64,000 nucleotides of DNA from Candidatus Bathyarchaeota archaeon (GCA_005888735.1 VBBN01000034.1:690-64689); one strand, 5' to 3'. Shown: positions 1-8,693, numbered from the stretch's first letter. Notes: generated by a model not told the origin, from the sequence alone. A program made the numbers and translations.

Positions 1-1123
1 TCCGCAGCTGCGGAACCGTTCCGCAACAGTCGAAGTAGTATTCACGCCCGTAGCAGCTCGGGAAGGTGTTGAATGTGGGGTCGTTCGAGCAGCTGATGCC
101 ACTACCGACCCAACCTCCCGGCACGACGGAGGACGGGGGAAAGTAGGGCCCGCAACCCTTGACGTATTGCTCGTAGTCGTTGTTGGACTGGGGCCTGACG
201 TAGAACGCGTTGTTGTCGCGCTGGAAATACCTGATCTTGCTGTCCGAGGACATTGTGCTTCCGACGGACGAGATGGGGCCTACCATAACCGGATAATAGT
301 CTCGCATAGCGGTGTTCGCGCCGTCGTAGGCGTAGACCACGGCCTCACCCTGGTCCCAGTGGTGGTTCGAGTTGCTGTCCACGTAGACAAGCCTGGAGTC
401 TGTCGCGATTGGGCTCCCGTCACTAGGCCCGGCCAGTTTCGAGGAACCTCCCCATCCGTTGAACAGCAGAGTGTCGGACCCCACGTTATAGACGCCGTTG
501 CCGTTAGTATCATAGATGATGTCGTCAAATGGAACGCTTGTCCATCCGGTGTCCGTTTCTCCCGCGACTATAACCAGCCCGGTGCCCTGAGGCAGGTGGG
601 CTTGGAAGTCGCTGCACCACGCGGCCTCGTTTCGGTAATAGAAGCCGCCCGCGAGGTAGCCGTCGGCTAGAAAGAAGTTGAGACCTGTGGTGTTGCCGAG
701 TCTGAGGAGGCTTTGTCTAGAGACGTCGTTCGGCCTGCCCACCGGACCGATGTCTCCTGCGACGGCGAAGGATCCCGGCGTGTAGTTGGTCACTGTGACC
801 GTCTGAACCTTGAAGGCTCTGTTGTTCGCGGAGTCTAGAACTGACATGTTCACTGCGTAACTGCCTTCCGCCGCGTATGGGTGAATGACCGGGCTTCCTT
901 GGCCAGTTCCTCCATCTCCAAAAGTCCACTCGATAAAGTAGGGTGATGTGCCCCCGCTCGTGCTGCTACTGAAGGTAACGGTTCTGACACCCGTGAGCGA
1001 CCAGATGAAGTCGGCCACAAGAAGTTGTGGTGCCTGCACCGGACTGATCGCCGGGAGGACCGCGGTTGAGACGCTTGCCAGAATGAGAATGATGGCTGTT
1101 GTTTTTCTTGAAGGTTTGTTCAT
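1..1123 (-). CDS. Exported PKD-domain protein with a degenerate metallophosphoesterase-like domain (3' end outside window)
   Basis: The frame is open from an ATG at 1123 down to base 1, giving about 374 residues without a stop. It starts with a hydrophobic signal peptide, then a PKD-type beta-sandwich domain (core motif FGDGGTG, about residues 35-110), then a domain beginning SFAVAGDIGPVG that lines up with the metallophosphoesterase domain of the next gene. The second metal motif (GDLSY in the neighbour) reads DGYLAG here, and the GNHD-like motif reads GETDTG, so catalytic residues look lost. Two EF-hand-like segments (DTNGNGVYNVGSD and DSNSNHHWDQGE) suggest calcium binding. Both proteins share a CYGREYYFD segment, so they are paralogues. 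A role as a surface protein is inferred; enzymatic activity is doubtful. Confidence 0.75.
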   Translation of the reverse strand, partial: MNKPSRKTTAIILILASVSTAVLPAISPVQAPQLLVADFIWSLTGVRTVTFSSSTSGGTSPYFIEWTFGDGGTGQGSPVIHPYAAEGSYAVNMSVLDSANNRAFKVQTVTVTNYTPGSFAVAGDIGPVGRPNDVSRQSLLRLGNTTGLNFFLADGYLAGGFYYRNEAAWCSDFQAHLPQGTGLVIVAGETDTGWTSVPFDDIIYDTNGNGVYNVGSDTLLFNGWGGSSKLAGPSDGSPIATDSRLVYVDSNSNHHWDQGEAVVYAYDGANTAMRDYYPVMVGPISSVGSTMSSDSKIRYFQRDNNAFYVRPQSNNDYEQYVKGCGPYFPPSSVVPGGWVGSGISCSNDPTFNTFPSCYGREYYFDCCGTVPQLR

Positions 1124-1598
1124 GTGGTCTCCGTCACAGCTAGGTGCCACCGTTGATAAAGGTTGGAGAGTCGACTGTCGTCTACTTTCGGCACCCTTCG
1201 GGCAAAGGCCGCTGGCTGGCCCGCGGGCAGAAGAAGGCCAGCAGGGCACCGGCGCGGTGAGACCATGACCGAACCGGCGTCCCCCAGGAGTCGAACACTC
1301 TGAGCTGTGTGCGGGTCCTGCCGACGATGTAGAGGACGCTGTATAAGGTGACTGCGAAGATTGTCGAAGTTGTGGGCCCCAGTGTCCATTTCGACCCTGC
1401 CTGATGACGCGGTGAGTGTACGGGATGCCACTGCAGGCTAGTTCTGCTGGGGCTGGCTGTTGACGGTCGAAGGGTGGACGAGGGTCTGTACAGTATCTCT
1501 GCATGCGTTACCGGGTCCCAGCGGAAACCGTCGCCCGGCTCGTAGGTGTCTTTGGGGCCGCTCGGGGGGCTTATTACTTTGAGGGTTATGTGACGCCT
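1124..1598. other. Intergenic region between the two paralogues, no gene seen
   Basis: I see no supported gene in these 475 bases. Open frames here have no recognisable protein features and overlap the signal peptide or 3' end of the flanking genes in other frames. On the minus strand the segment is the 3' region of the upstream gene and the presumed promoter region of the 1123 gene. Confidence 0.5.
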
Positions 1599-3893
1599 TT
1601 AGCCCGGCCGTACAGTTTCCAGGCTCGGGGTTGGACGTGATTCCTCGCGTTGCCTTCCTGACCTTGCTTTCCTTTTCTCGTAAAGGGTCCCGAGAACAAA
1701 TGTTCCCACAAATGCCGCCGCGAATGAAACGGCCAGCCCTACGTATATGACCAGGGCCGAGAATCCGGGTGCCCTTGTGGAAGGCGAGTTGGGTGGCTGT
1801 GTCTGGTTTTGCTGAGAAACCCTCCAACCGGTAACAAGTAGTTCCCATCCAGAATACGAGTGCCAAGGGGTGGTTAGGGAGCTGTACTCCCAATAGATGA
1901 ATCCTTGAACGTCAATCCTTTCGCCCCTGGTGGGGGCTGGGTAAGGAGCATCGCCAGACGCGTTCCAATCCCTGTCAACATACCCGTAGACCCGGTGCAT
2001 GTAACAGATAGGGCACGCTGTATAATTCCAGTTCTCAAGGTTGAACGCCGTAACGCAGCTCTGCCAGCCATTCGGGTATAGCGCGCCACCGTTGGAAACA
2101 TCAAAGGAGTAACTGCAATCACTGGTGCCGACAGTTCTAACACCCACATTGTGTAGCTCGACAAATGCAGGTATCCCCCCGTAAGCGCAGTCTGGCGGAA
2201 GATTAACTGCCCTCTTGTAAAAGGGCCAAATGGTTGGGTTCGCAGGGGACTGTGGGTTGTACTGTAAGTTTGGCACGAGTTGGAATCCTCCGCCAGTGTA
2301 ATCGGCTCCTATGGAGTTGGGGTCGCTTGAGTTTCTATTGATCCCCTTAGGTCCGATGATTTCCTCGATAGTCGTCAGTACCGGACTGCAATTGACAACC
2401 GCATTCCAAGAGCCGACAGCAACAATCTTCTGCACGGTTCGACTCTCCATTGACGAGTCGTCGACTGTAAGCGTCACAGTATACTGTCTCGGGTTGCTGA
2501 AAACGTGCTGGACGATCGCTCCAGTTAGTGCGGAACCATCCCCAAAATCCCAACTGTATGAATATGGCTCGAGGCCGCCCAGCACTGTGGCTCTGAAGGT
2601 CACTGCCTCTGCTATGGAGGGGTTGATAGGCGACCGTGAGAAAAAGGGTACGGGAGGCTGCGTTATTCTGAATTCATCCTGCGCAGTCCCCGTGAAGACC
2701 GTCTGAACGCGAATTTCACTCGCAGACACTGTAAACTTGACGAAGCCGTGCCCAAAGCCTACAGTGTTGTTGCCCATCAATCTTGCGAAGTAGGGCTGTT
2801 CATTTGCATTGTACGGATTTTTGGAGCTGTCATCGACCTCGTTCCCTCTACCCATATTGCCTTGAATGATCAGAGTAGTTCCGACTTGCGGTTTGTAAAA
2901 TCCGTTCGAACTGTCATCCACCACACAGTCAGGGTTGTAGGCGACGAAGGAATTGTTTTTGCCTGGGCCAATGATGTATGGTATTGTAGTGCTGCAGCTT
3001 CCGTTGCCTAACGAGAGTTGTTTGCTCCTTTCATAGGCATGATCGTTCCCCTCTAAGACCAAGTCAACGTGCTGGAGAAGAAGGAGGTTGAAGATATCTT
3101 GTCCAATACTACAGTTTTCCTTGCCTGCACTTAGGCAAGGCTTGTGCATTCCAACTATCGTCCATCTTATCGATGGATAATAGTTCCTAGCATCGTTAAT
3201 GGTGTCATTGACCCAATTATAGTGAGGGTCACCCTTCGCGTATGGCCAGCAGTCGTAGCCGCCGGGACCGGTTCGATTCTGATTCAGAGGATTGCACGTG
3301 ATTCCAGGTGCTGGAACAACACATGGAGAGCGACAACCCCCAGTTATGTTGAATACGCCCGGCGAGAGCATGATAAACCTTGCAATAGGTGCGGAACTGG
3401 GATAGTCAAAATAATACTCTCTTCCATAGCAAGATACCACAATAGGTACAGTGGGACACAGCGGGCTCGGCTGGACTCGAGCTCCATTGGGAGATGTGAA
3501 CGGACAATTGTTTACGAATTTCTCAAAGCTGCGCGTTGAGTCCGTAGCGTTCGGAGGAAACTCTCCAGTGTCATGCGCCCCGGCTATGATTTCTATGTGA
3601 TCGTACTGTTCCTTGAATTCGTTACACCACATGCCTCCCGTGACCGAACGGTCGTAGCTTAGGTCTCCAAGGGCGAGGAAGAAGTCTGGGTTGGTCGCCG
3701 CTAGGTAACTTAGGCTTACCGCGGCCGCTCCCTGGTTCGGGGTACCAATGTCTCCCCCGGCTGCGAAAGTGAACGAGGTCGTGGGAGAGGTTGCACCATA
3801 AGCCTGATTGGTGAAACCGAGCGCTCCGGAAGGGACCATGACGATGGCCAGAAGTAGGAGCGAATGAGCGATGGTCTGGCGAGGTATTGTCAA
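1599..3893 (-). CDS. Exported purple-acid-phosphatase-like metallophosphoesterase with PKD domain and C-terminal anchor
   Basis: This 764-residue protein begins with a signal peptide (hydrophobic residues 9-26). The calcineurin-like phosphoesterase domain follows: GGDIG with Asp48, GDLSY with Asp77, AGAHDTG at about 104-110, GMHKP, and a final NDHAYER, the pattern of iron-dependent acid phosphatases. The usual Asn of the GNH motif is Ala106 and the usual GHxHxYER begins with Asn, so the metal site is atypical. A PKD domain (FGDGSALTG, about residues 425-500) and a single membrane helix near residues 718-742 followed by a basic tail place it on the outer face of the membrane. Phosphatase activity is a family inference weakened by the altered residues. 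The gene sits behind its degenerate paralogue on the same strand. Confidence 0.8.
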   Translation of the reverse strand: MTIPRQTIAHSLLLLAIVMVPSGALGFTNQAYGATSPTTSFTFAAGGDIGTPNQGAAAVSLSYLAATNPDFFLALGDLSYDRSVTGGMWCNEFKEQYDHIEIIAGAHDTGEFPPNATDSTRSFEKFVNNCPFTSPNGARVQPSPLCPTVPIVVSCYGREYYFDYPSSAPIARFIMLSPGVFNITGGCRSPCVVPAPGITCNPLNQNRTGPGGYDCWPYAKGDPHYNWVNDTINDARNYYPSIRWTIVGMHKPCLSAGKENCSIGQDIFNLLLLQHVDLVLEGNDHAYERSKQLSLGNGSCSTTIPYIIGPGKNNSFVAYNPDCVVDDSSNGFYKPQVGTTLIIQGNMGRGNEVDDSSKNPYNANEQPYFARLMGNNTVGFGHGFVKFTVSASEIRVQTVFTGTAQDEFRITQPPVPFFSRSPINPSIAEAVTFRATVLGGLEPYSYSWDFGDGSALTGAIVQHVFSNPRQYTVTLTVDDSSMESRTVQKIVAVGSWNAVVNCSPVLTTIEEIIGPKGINRNSSDPNSIGADYTGGGFQLVPNLQYNPQSPANPTIWPFYKRAVNLPPDCAYGGIPAFVELHNVGVRTVGTSDCSYSFDVSNGGALYPNGWQSCVTAFNLENWNYTACPICYMHRVYGYVDRDWNASGDAPYPAPTRGERIDVQGFIYWEYSSLTTPWHSYSGWELLVTGWRVSQQNQTQPPNSPSTRAPGFSALVIYVGLAVSFAAAFVGTFVLGTLYEKRKARSGRQREESRPTPSLETVRPG

Positions 3894-4006
3894 CTGACCC
3901 CTAAGATAGGTTGCTCGCCCTTCAATTTAAGCAAGGTCACAGCTGGATGCCGAAGTATAGCTGTAGGTATACTCAACTCGTAGAACTATATCCCCGTTGG
4001 TTGATG

Positions 4007-4014
4007 TTTAATAG
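4007..4014 (+). promoter_or_regulatory. Putative TATA box for the GAPDH gene
   Basis: TTTAATAG lies about 55 bases before the GTG start at 4066. An archaeal start site about 25 bases downstream would leave a leader of roughly 30 bases. Position and composition only. Confidence 0.3.
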
Positions 4015-4065
4015 CCCGTTTGTAAACCGACTCTTACTAGCCAGCACGATTCAAGGCGAGCACTT

Positions 4066-5106
4066 GTGAAGATAGCGATAAGTGGGTTCGGCAGGATAGG
4101 AAGGTGCACGCTCAGAGTTCTCCTCGAAAAGCCCAAACCCGGTCTTGAAATAGCCGCCATAAACTCCCCCGGCAACCCGCGCACACTTGCTCACCTGTTA
4201 AAGTACGACTCAACATACGGAGTCCTCCCGTTTGATGTTGACTGGGAACCAGACGCGATTCGCGCTCACGGCAAGAGAATTCCGTGTCTGAACGAGCAAG
4301 ACCCGTCCAAAGTGGACTGGAACGCATTCAACATTGACGTGGTCTTGGATTGTAGCGGCAAGGCCGCAGAACGTGAAAAAGCACAGGCCCACATATCATC
4401 AGGAGCACCGAGAGTCATCGTAAGCGCTCCTTCCCAGGAAGCCGATGTCACCCTAATCCCAGGTTGCAACATGGATGACTACGATCCTAAAGAGCATCGC
4501 ATAATATCGATGGGCTCTTGTACAACAAACTGTCTTGCCACTACCCTCAAGGTTCTCAACGACAGCTTTGGTGTCAAAAACGCTTTCGCAACAACGGTCC
4601 ACGCCTACACCAACGACCAGCGTTTGCTAGACAGCACCCATGAAGACCTCAGAAGGGCCAGAGCCGCCGGCCAATCATTAATCCCGACTAAGACTGGAGC
4701 GTCTAGCACCATTGACCGGATATTTCCTGAACTGAAGGGCAGAGTTGTTTGCAACGCGATAAGGGCACCTACTTCGAGCGTGTCCCTCCTAAACGTTGTT
4801 GCCTCGACAAGGAAACCTGTGACCAGCAAGGAGGTCAACCGTGCCTATCGAGACGCCTCCCACGGCCAACTTCAAGGAATACTCGAACTCTCGGAAGAAC
4901 CGTTGGTCTCAATTGATTACAAGAAGAATCCGCATTCCTCCATAATCGATGCTCCCTCAACGTCCACTACCGGTGATCTCGTCCGCATCCTGGCCTGGTA
5001 CGACAACGAATGGGCTTATGCAGTTAGACTCGTCGAAACCGCACTCTACGTCGGCGGGTCGGAGTTGAGACCTCAACCACGCATCACCCATACAACCAGA
5101 AAATGA
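4066..5106 (+). CDS. gap: Glyceraldehyde-3-phosphate dehydrogenase, bacterial/plastid (class I) type
   Basis: This enzyme oxidises glyceraldehyde 3-phosphate to 1,3-bisphosphoglycerate with NAD(P) and phosphate, or the reverse in gluconeogenesis. The 346-residue protein has the N-terminal Rossmann motif GFGRIGR, the active-site SCTTNC (Cys152), catalytic His179 and the C-terminal NEWAYAVRLVE. It is the bacterial/eukaryotic form, not the short-similarity archaeal class II enzyme. The NAD-specificity Asp after the second strand is Ser35 (INSPG), and the Leu-Pro pair of NAD-dependent enzymes is Ser190-Thr191 (DSTH), which resembles NADP-using plastid GapA/B and bacterial GapB. NADP use is therefore likely (inference). 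The start is a GTG; no ATG lies closer. It is convergent with the small gene at 5160. Confidence 0.93.
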   Translation: MKIAISGFGRIGRCTLRVLLEKPKPGLEIAAINSPGNPRTLAHLLKYDSTYGVLPFDVDWEPDAIRAHGKRIPCLNEQDPSKVDWNAFNIDVVLDCSGKAAEREKAQAHISSGAPRVIVSAPSQEADVTLIPGCNMDDYDPKEHRIISMGSCTTNCLATTLKVLNDSFGVKNAFATTVHAYTNDQRLLDSTHEDLRRARAAGQSLIPTKTGASSTIDRIFPELKGRVVCNAIRAPTSSVSLLNVVASTRKPVTSKEVNRAYRDASHGQLQGILELSEEPLVSIDYKKNPHSSIIDAPSTSTTGDLVRILAWYDNEWAYAVRLVETALYVGGSELRPQPRITHTTRK

Positions 5107-5159
5107 ATATGACCCCTATAGACGCGCACGACGTGAGGCGAACGGAGAGACGACAGTAT

Positions 5160-5402
5160 TCAGGCGCTAATTTTCGGGGCGACCCGTCGAGTCCGCTGCC
5201 TTCGATGCAATTTCGAAAGCCGTCTCAAGATCTCTTTTGACTTCTCAGGGTCTTCCTGCTTGAACCATTCGGGGACAACAACGGCCCTCAGAAGCTGTTG
5301 AACTGTTATTCCTCTGCTCTTCGCTACCCTGTCAAGCTCAGTGTAGAGCCTTACGTCGAGTGTCTGCATGAACTTTCGAGTTCGCACCGACTGTTTCCCC
5401 AT
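5160..5402 (-). CDS. Small basic protein, ribbon-helix-helix-like
   Basis: This is an 80-residue protein rich in Arg and Lys. After a short basic N-terminus it has a predicted strand (KFMQTLDV) followed by two helices (LYTELDRVAKSRG and TVQQLLRAVVVPEWFK), the order of a ribbon-helix-helix DNA-binding fold, then a basic charged tail. A role as a DNA-binding regulator is inferred from this pattern alone. It faces the GAPDH gene convergently with about 50 bases between stops. The ATG start at 5402 leaves a compact domain. Confidence 0.6.
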   Translation of the reverse strand: MGKQSVRTRKFMQTLDVRLYTELDRVAKSRGITVQQLLRAVVVPEWFKQEDPEKSKEILRRLSKLHRRQRTRRVAPKISA

Positions 5403-5710
5403 TACGCCCGAAAGAGCCCCCCACCATTCCGATATAATACTCCCGGACTTTTCTTAGGAAAAGACTTCCAACGAACTTAAATCCTCGAAAGACATACTAC
5501 TAAGGTTCCTTGGTAGTGGACTTTCTACCGAACAATATCGAAATATTCAAGCCAGCCTTCCCATTTTCCCGATCCTTGTATTTGGTCCTCTACCTGGCAT
5601 AGAGCAAGCGGCGGTCCCTTCAATCGAAGCATTTGATACACGAGCTAAGATACTCGAGAAACCTGCCTGCAGTAGTAGATAGCGACCTTCTGGAAGAAGC
5701 CCATTAGAGA
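5403..5710. other. Intergenic stretch with an imperfect palindrome
   Basis: I see no convincing gene. ACTACTAAGG at 5496-5505 is followed after TT by CCTTGGTAGT at 5508-5517, an almost perfect inverted repeat with one G-T pair, which could be an operator or a small hairpin. A TTAAAT stretch about 15 bases before it could be a TATA box. Nothing downstream is clearly transcribed. Confidence 0.35.
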
Positions 5711-5713
5711 TAT

Positions 5714-5719
5714 AAAAAA
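5714..5719 (-). terminator. U-tract after the mini-ORF
   Basis: On the minus strand this reads CCC followed by six T, about 45 bases after the stop of the 10-codon ORF at 5762-5794. It is consistent with an archaeal U-tract terminator for a short transcript. Confidence 0.35.
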
Positions 5720-5761
5720 GGGTGAAATGAGCTAGAACTTCGGAACAATAAGCGATTACGG

Positions 5762-5794
5762 CTATTTCTTGCTCTTCTTTTTAGGCTTAGCCAT
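5762..5794 (-). CDS. Possible 10-codon lysine-rich mini-gene
   Basis: The ORF encodes MAKPKKKSKK followed by TAG. It is too short to trust on coding grounds, but its surroundings look designed: AGGTGA lies seven bases before the ATG, an ATTTAAAT box lies 38 bases before it, and a T6 tract lies just after it. The basic composition recalls tiny ribosomal or nucleic-acid-binding proteins such as eL41, but there is no sequence match I can claim. The same signals could instead belong to a small RNA. Confidence 0.35.
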   Translation of the reverse strand: MAKPKKKSKK

Positions 5795-5831
5795 CCTGAA
5801 TTCACCTATAGCATACAAACCGCACTTTATG

Positions 5832-5839
5832 ATTTAAAT
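5832..5839 (-). promoter_or_regulatory. Putative TATA box of the mini-ORF
   Basis: ATTTAAAT, a self-complementary A/T box, lies 38 bases upstream of the mini-ORF ATG on the minus strand, a spacing fitting a leader of about 12 bases that contains the AGGTGA ribosome site. Confidence 0.35.
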
Positions 5840-5954
5840 CTATTGTATTCCTTGATGCTTTGAGGATTCAGGGGATTTTTCAAGCCTGGAAGACTCCGGG
5901 CGGTGTAATTCTGGTTCTTTCTCCCGGAGAACTGCAAAAATGTTCATTTCCTGT

Positions 5955-6797
5955 CTAATTCTGCATTCGAGCGAACGTTGCGCAGATCATCCCGTAGTAC
6001 GTTGGAACCTCGTATGACAGCAACTCAGAACGCATTCCCACTGTCCCCATGGCACCAACCAGCATCGCGATTTGCCACAGGCTATCCGGTTTTGCCCGCT
6101 CAACCATCCTCGGGCCTAAGCGAATAACGTCACGCAAGCGATTCTCCCTTATCGCTCTTACAACCGTTCCGTCGTACTTCGAAGCGTCTCTACTGAAGCC
6201 GTAAGGCCCAGTTTTGGAATGTGTATGAGCCTGGTCCGCACTTGCCACGAATACTTGCGTTCCAGGAGTTCTCTTTGCGAGGCGTGCGACTGTCTGGCCA
6301 AACAAGACATTTTGTCCCAAAGCTATCTCCCTAGACGGCGTCACAATGACAACTTTTGCTTTGAGCCCCGTTTCTTTGAGGATAAACCAGAGAGGAATGA
6401 GGGTCCCCCAGTCCATGGGCATATCAGAGCCCTTACCCTCTGATGTGCCATAATTAGCGCCGACGACCGGCAGTCCCCGCATTTCAGCAACCCTTAGGAG
6501 CCTCTTCGCAAAAACGACATCACACTTGGCTTTGAGCTTCACTGATCTATTGGGTAAAGTTGCAAGGGTCCCTGAGGAATTTTCCGCCGTAATGATTCCT
6601 ATGCGACGAAAAAGCCTGAGGCTATGAGGGCTCGCAATGATAACAGTGTCCGGTCTTGCTTTCGCAACCTCCGACGCAAGTATGCGCATCCCGTCTCTCG
6701 TTTTTTGAAACGAGGCGAGGCTCTGTCGATTTGCAAGTGACGGAATCAGTTCGGCACCGTGCGGTGCAATACATCCAAACCTGATCATACGCGACAT
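5955..6797 (-). CDS. LigB-like class III extradiol dioxygenase family protein
   Basis: The protein belongs to the LigB/MEMO fold family. Starting at the ATG at 6797 it is 280 residues long and opens directly with FGCIAPHGAELIP; His13 and His58 (ASPHSLRL) match the two iron-binding His of LigB. The later segment SADQAHTHSKTGPYG lies where LigB enzymes have their GDLSH-type motif, while the usual DHG is DWG here, so substrate and even activity are uncertain. An in-frame GTG at 6881 would add 28 residues unlike the family; a TATA-like TCTTATTC about 45 bases before 6797 also favours the shorter form. It diverges from the PHP gene. Confidence 0.75.
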   Translation of the reverse strand: MSRMIRFGCIAPHGAELIPSLANRQSLASFQKTRDGMRILASEVAKARPDTVIIASPHSLRLFRRIGIITAENSSGTLATLPNRSVKLKAKCDVVFAKRLLRVAEMRGLPVVGANYGTSEGKGSDMPMDWGTLIPLWFILKETGLKAKVVIVTPSREIALGQNVLFGQTVARLAKRTPGTQVFVASADQAHTHSKTGPYGFSRDASKYDGTVVRAIRENRLRDVIRLGPRMVERAKPDSLWQIAMLVGAMGTVGMRSELLSYEVPTYYGMICATFARMQN

Positions 6798-6889
6798 ACC
6801 AACACCAGAGTCCATGGGTCCTGAGAATAAGACATTTTGCGGCAGGGAGGGACCGACAAGACTACGGAGGAACCTTAACACAGTGAAGG

Positions 6890-7600
6890 ATGATGACGTG
6901 CAGGATTGTCCCGGCCCACGGACTTGGCTATGGTGCGATACCGATGAGATGGGAAACCCACTGTCACACTGTGTATAGTAACCGGAGGAAACGTCGCTTC
7001 GACGCGCTCAACACTCCCAAGGAAATGATTGAGGCAGCCATATCGCGAGGTCTGAGGGGACTGGTCATAACAGACCATGACAGTGTCAAAGGTGGACTCG
7101 TAGGGCAGAGACTGGCCAGAAACTATCCAGAATTCATCGTAATCCCCGGCATTGAGGTGACAAGCGCTGCCGGACACATTCTTGCAATCGGAGTAAGAGA
7201 CAACATTCCCAAGGGGCTTCAAGTCGCGGAAACAATAGAGGAGATTCACAGCGCAGGGGGAATAGCAGTAGCATCACACCCCTTCTCGAAAAAGGCCAGG
7301 TCGGTGAAAGACCAGTGCGTTTTGGCAGATGCCATTGAGGTCTTCAATGCGAACAACACTCCTAAAGCCAACTCGATGGCAATGCAGCTGGCTGGAACAA
7401 ATTCAAAACCCAAAAGCGCAGGAAGCGACGCGCACTGGACACGGGTGATAGGCAATGCCGGACTTGTTTGTGATGACCCGCTAGAGGACCTGCTTAGAGG
7501 ACGAGCGCGAGTCTTCGGAACCTACACAACTCTACTGGAACGGAGAACCTTCCAGGCTAAACAAATCCTGTCAAGCCTGGCTGGGAGGCCAATTTCCTAG
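6890..7600 (+). CDS. PHP-domain metal-dependent phosphoesterase
   Basis: PHP proteins hydrolyse phosphoester bonds using two or three metal ions. All signature motifs are visible: THCHT near the N-terminus, ITDHDSV, PGIEVTS, GHILAIG, ASHPF and GSDAH. The protein is 236 residues from the ATG at 6890, but the domain begins at ETHCHT only 22 residues in, so the ATG at 6944 (MRWETHC) is an equally good start. The substrate is unknown; archaeal relatives are single-domain proteins of this size. It diverges from the LigB-like gene, with about 90 bases between the preferred starts. Confidence 0.85.
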   Translation: MMTCRIVPAHGLGYGAIPMRWETHCHTVYSNRRKRRFDALNTPKEMIEAAISRGLRGLVITDHDSVKGGLVGQRLARNYPEFIVIPGIEVTSAAGHILAIGVRDNIPKGLQVAETIEEIHSAGGIAVASHPFSKKARSVKDQCVLADAIEVFNANNTPKANSMAMQLAGTNSKPKSAGSDAHWTRVIGNAGLVCDDPLEDLLRGRARVFGTYTTLLERRTFQAKQILSSLAGRPIS

Positions 7601-7626
7601 AGTGCGAACGTTTCTAACCGGCCGCC

Positions 7627-8046
7627 TTATCCAACAGTGACCCGCGTTATTGTGCCATCCTCATTATCAACGATAAGTCTTGGAGTCTTCAGAATTTGAT
7701 CGTGGTCATCAGCTTTGGCGTCTAGGTCAGATGCCACTCGATGCCAGTGCTCAGGGACCGTGGCGTAGATTGGTTCGAAGATGGCCCATTGTTTCGCATG
7801 GGAGAAGAATTTTTGGCCGACCTTGTGGAGCGTTAGATAGGCTTCTCCGATTGACTGCTCGTCGATTGTCTTGGCATGCTCCCGGTAGAGGAGCATGAGT
7901 CGTTCTCGGTGTCCTTTCATCGTTTTCGTCCTCGCCAGCCGCCATCGTCCTAGCTCGGCTAAAACCTCGTTCTGTGGTAGACTGCACAATGGGCACAGTT
8001 TGCCCTTGTCAGCGGGAGGCGCTGTAGACTCGGTCAACGTGTTCAA
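7627..8046 (-). CDS. Conserved-looking hypothetical protein with N-terminal CxxC
   Basis: This is a 139-residue soluble protein with CPLC at about residues 18-21 and a charged helical middle. The segment LARTKTMKGHRERLMLLYREH resembles the strand-loop-helix of HIT-family proteins, but the HxHxH motif is not clear (EHWHRV is the nearest). I therefore do not assign a function. It is convergent with the PHP gene and followed by DedA on the same strand side, separated by about 20 bases. Confidence 0.6.
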   Translation of the reverse strand: MNTLTESTAPPADKGKLCPLCSLPQNEVLAELGRWRLARTKTMKGHRERLMLLYREHAKTIDEQSIGEAYLTLHKVGQKFFSHAKQWAIFEPIYATVPEHWHRVASDLDAKADDHDQILKTPRLIVDNEDGTITRVTVG

Positions 8047-8069
8047 AACCTGACTGAGCGGGAATGGTC

Positions 8070-8693
8070 TCAGCTTTTCTTATGCCTTTTCGATACGAAA
8101 ATCAACGTCAACACGATCGCGATGACCACAGAGACCTCCACGAAAACAAAGGCAGACTCCAAGCTACTGACTATCAGATTCGCGTTTTGACCAGCTGCAT
8201 ATCCGAAGTAGATGAGGGCAATGTCCCAGATGAGAATCCCCACCGATGAGAACGCCAGGAACTTGCCTACTCTCATCTTGGCGATTCCTGCAGGGAAGGC
8301 GATCACAGTTCTCAGCAAGGGAACAAACCTTGCCAGCAACGCAGCCGAGTCGCCGTGCCTCGCAAACCATGTCTCACTGCTGACGAGGTGCTTCTCGCTC
8401 AGCCGGACGAACCTCCCATACTTCAATATCGCACTCCTTCCAAACCGATACCCAATGCCATAGTCGACCATTGTTCCCACCATGCTCCCTAGGGTAGCTA
8501 CGAGGACTGCGGTCCAGAATTCGAACTCGCCTGTATAGACCAAATACCCGGCGAGAGGAAGGACTATTTCGCTGGGGATTGGAAGAGTGGCGCTTTCCAT
8601 AGCCATAAGCAGGAAGATTCCACCGTAGTTTGCCCTTAGCATCAGGTCATGCGCAAAACCGAATATTACATCGGATATTCCCATTCTAAACAA
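8070..8693 (-). CDS. DedA-family membrane protein
   Basis: DedA proteins are integral membrane proteins of the VTT/SNARE-associated group, some of which move phospholipids between leaflets. The 207-residue sequence has the family motif ESATLPIPSE near the start, the re-entrant glycine-rich stretch, FARHGDSAALLARFVPLLRT, and FPAGIAKM, followed by two C-terminal membrane segments and a basic tail. The ATG at 8693 is followed by a second at 8684 that is equally possible. The downstream neighbour is the CxxC protein. The exact cargo is unknown. Confidence 0.88.
   Translation of the reverse strand: MFRMGISDVIFGFAHDLMLRANYGGIFLLMAMESATLPIPSEIVLPLAGYLVYTGEFEFWTAVLVATLGSMVGTMVDYGIGYRFGRSAILKYGRFVRLSEKHLVSSETWFARHGDSAALLARFVPLLRTVIAFPAGIAKMRVGKFLAFSSVGILIWDIALIYFGYAAGQNANLIVSSLESAFVFVEVSVVIAIVLTLIFVSKRHKKS

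Noticed and set aside
1438..1893. 151-codon minus-strand frame overlapping the end of the phosphoesterase gene
   Set aside because: It is an out-of-frame reading of the C-terminal anchor region with no family features.
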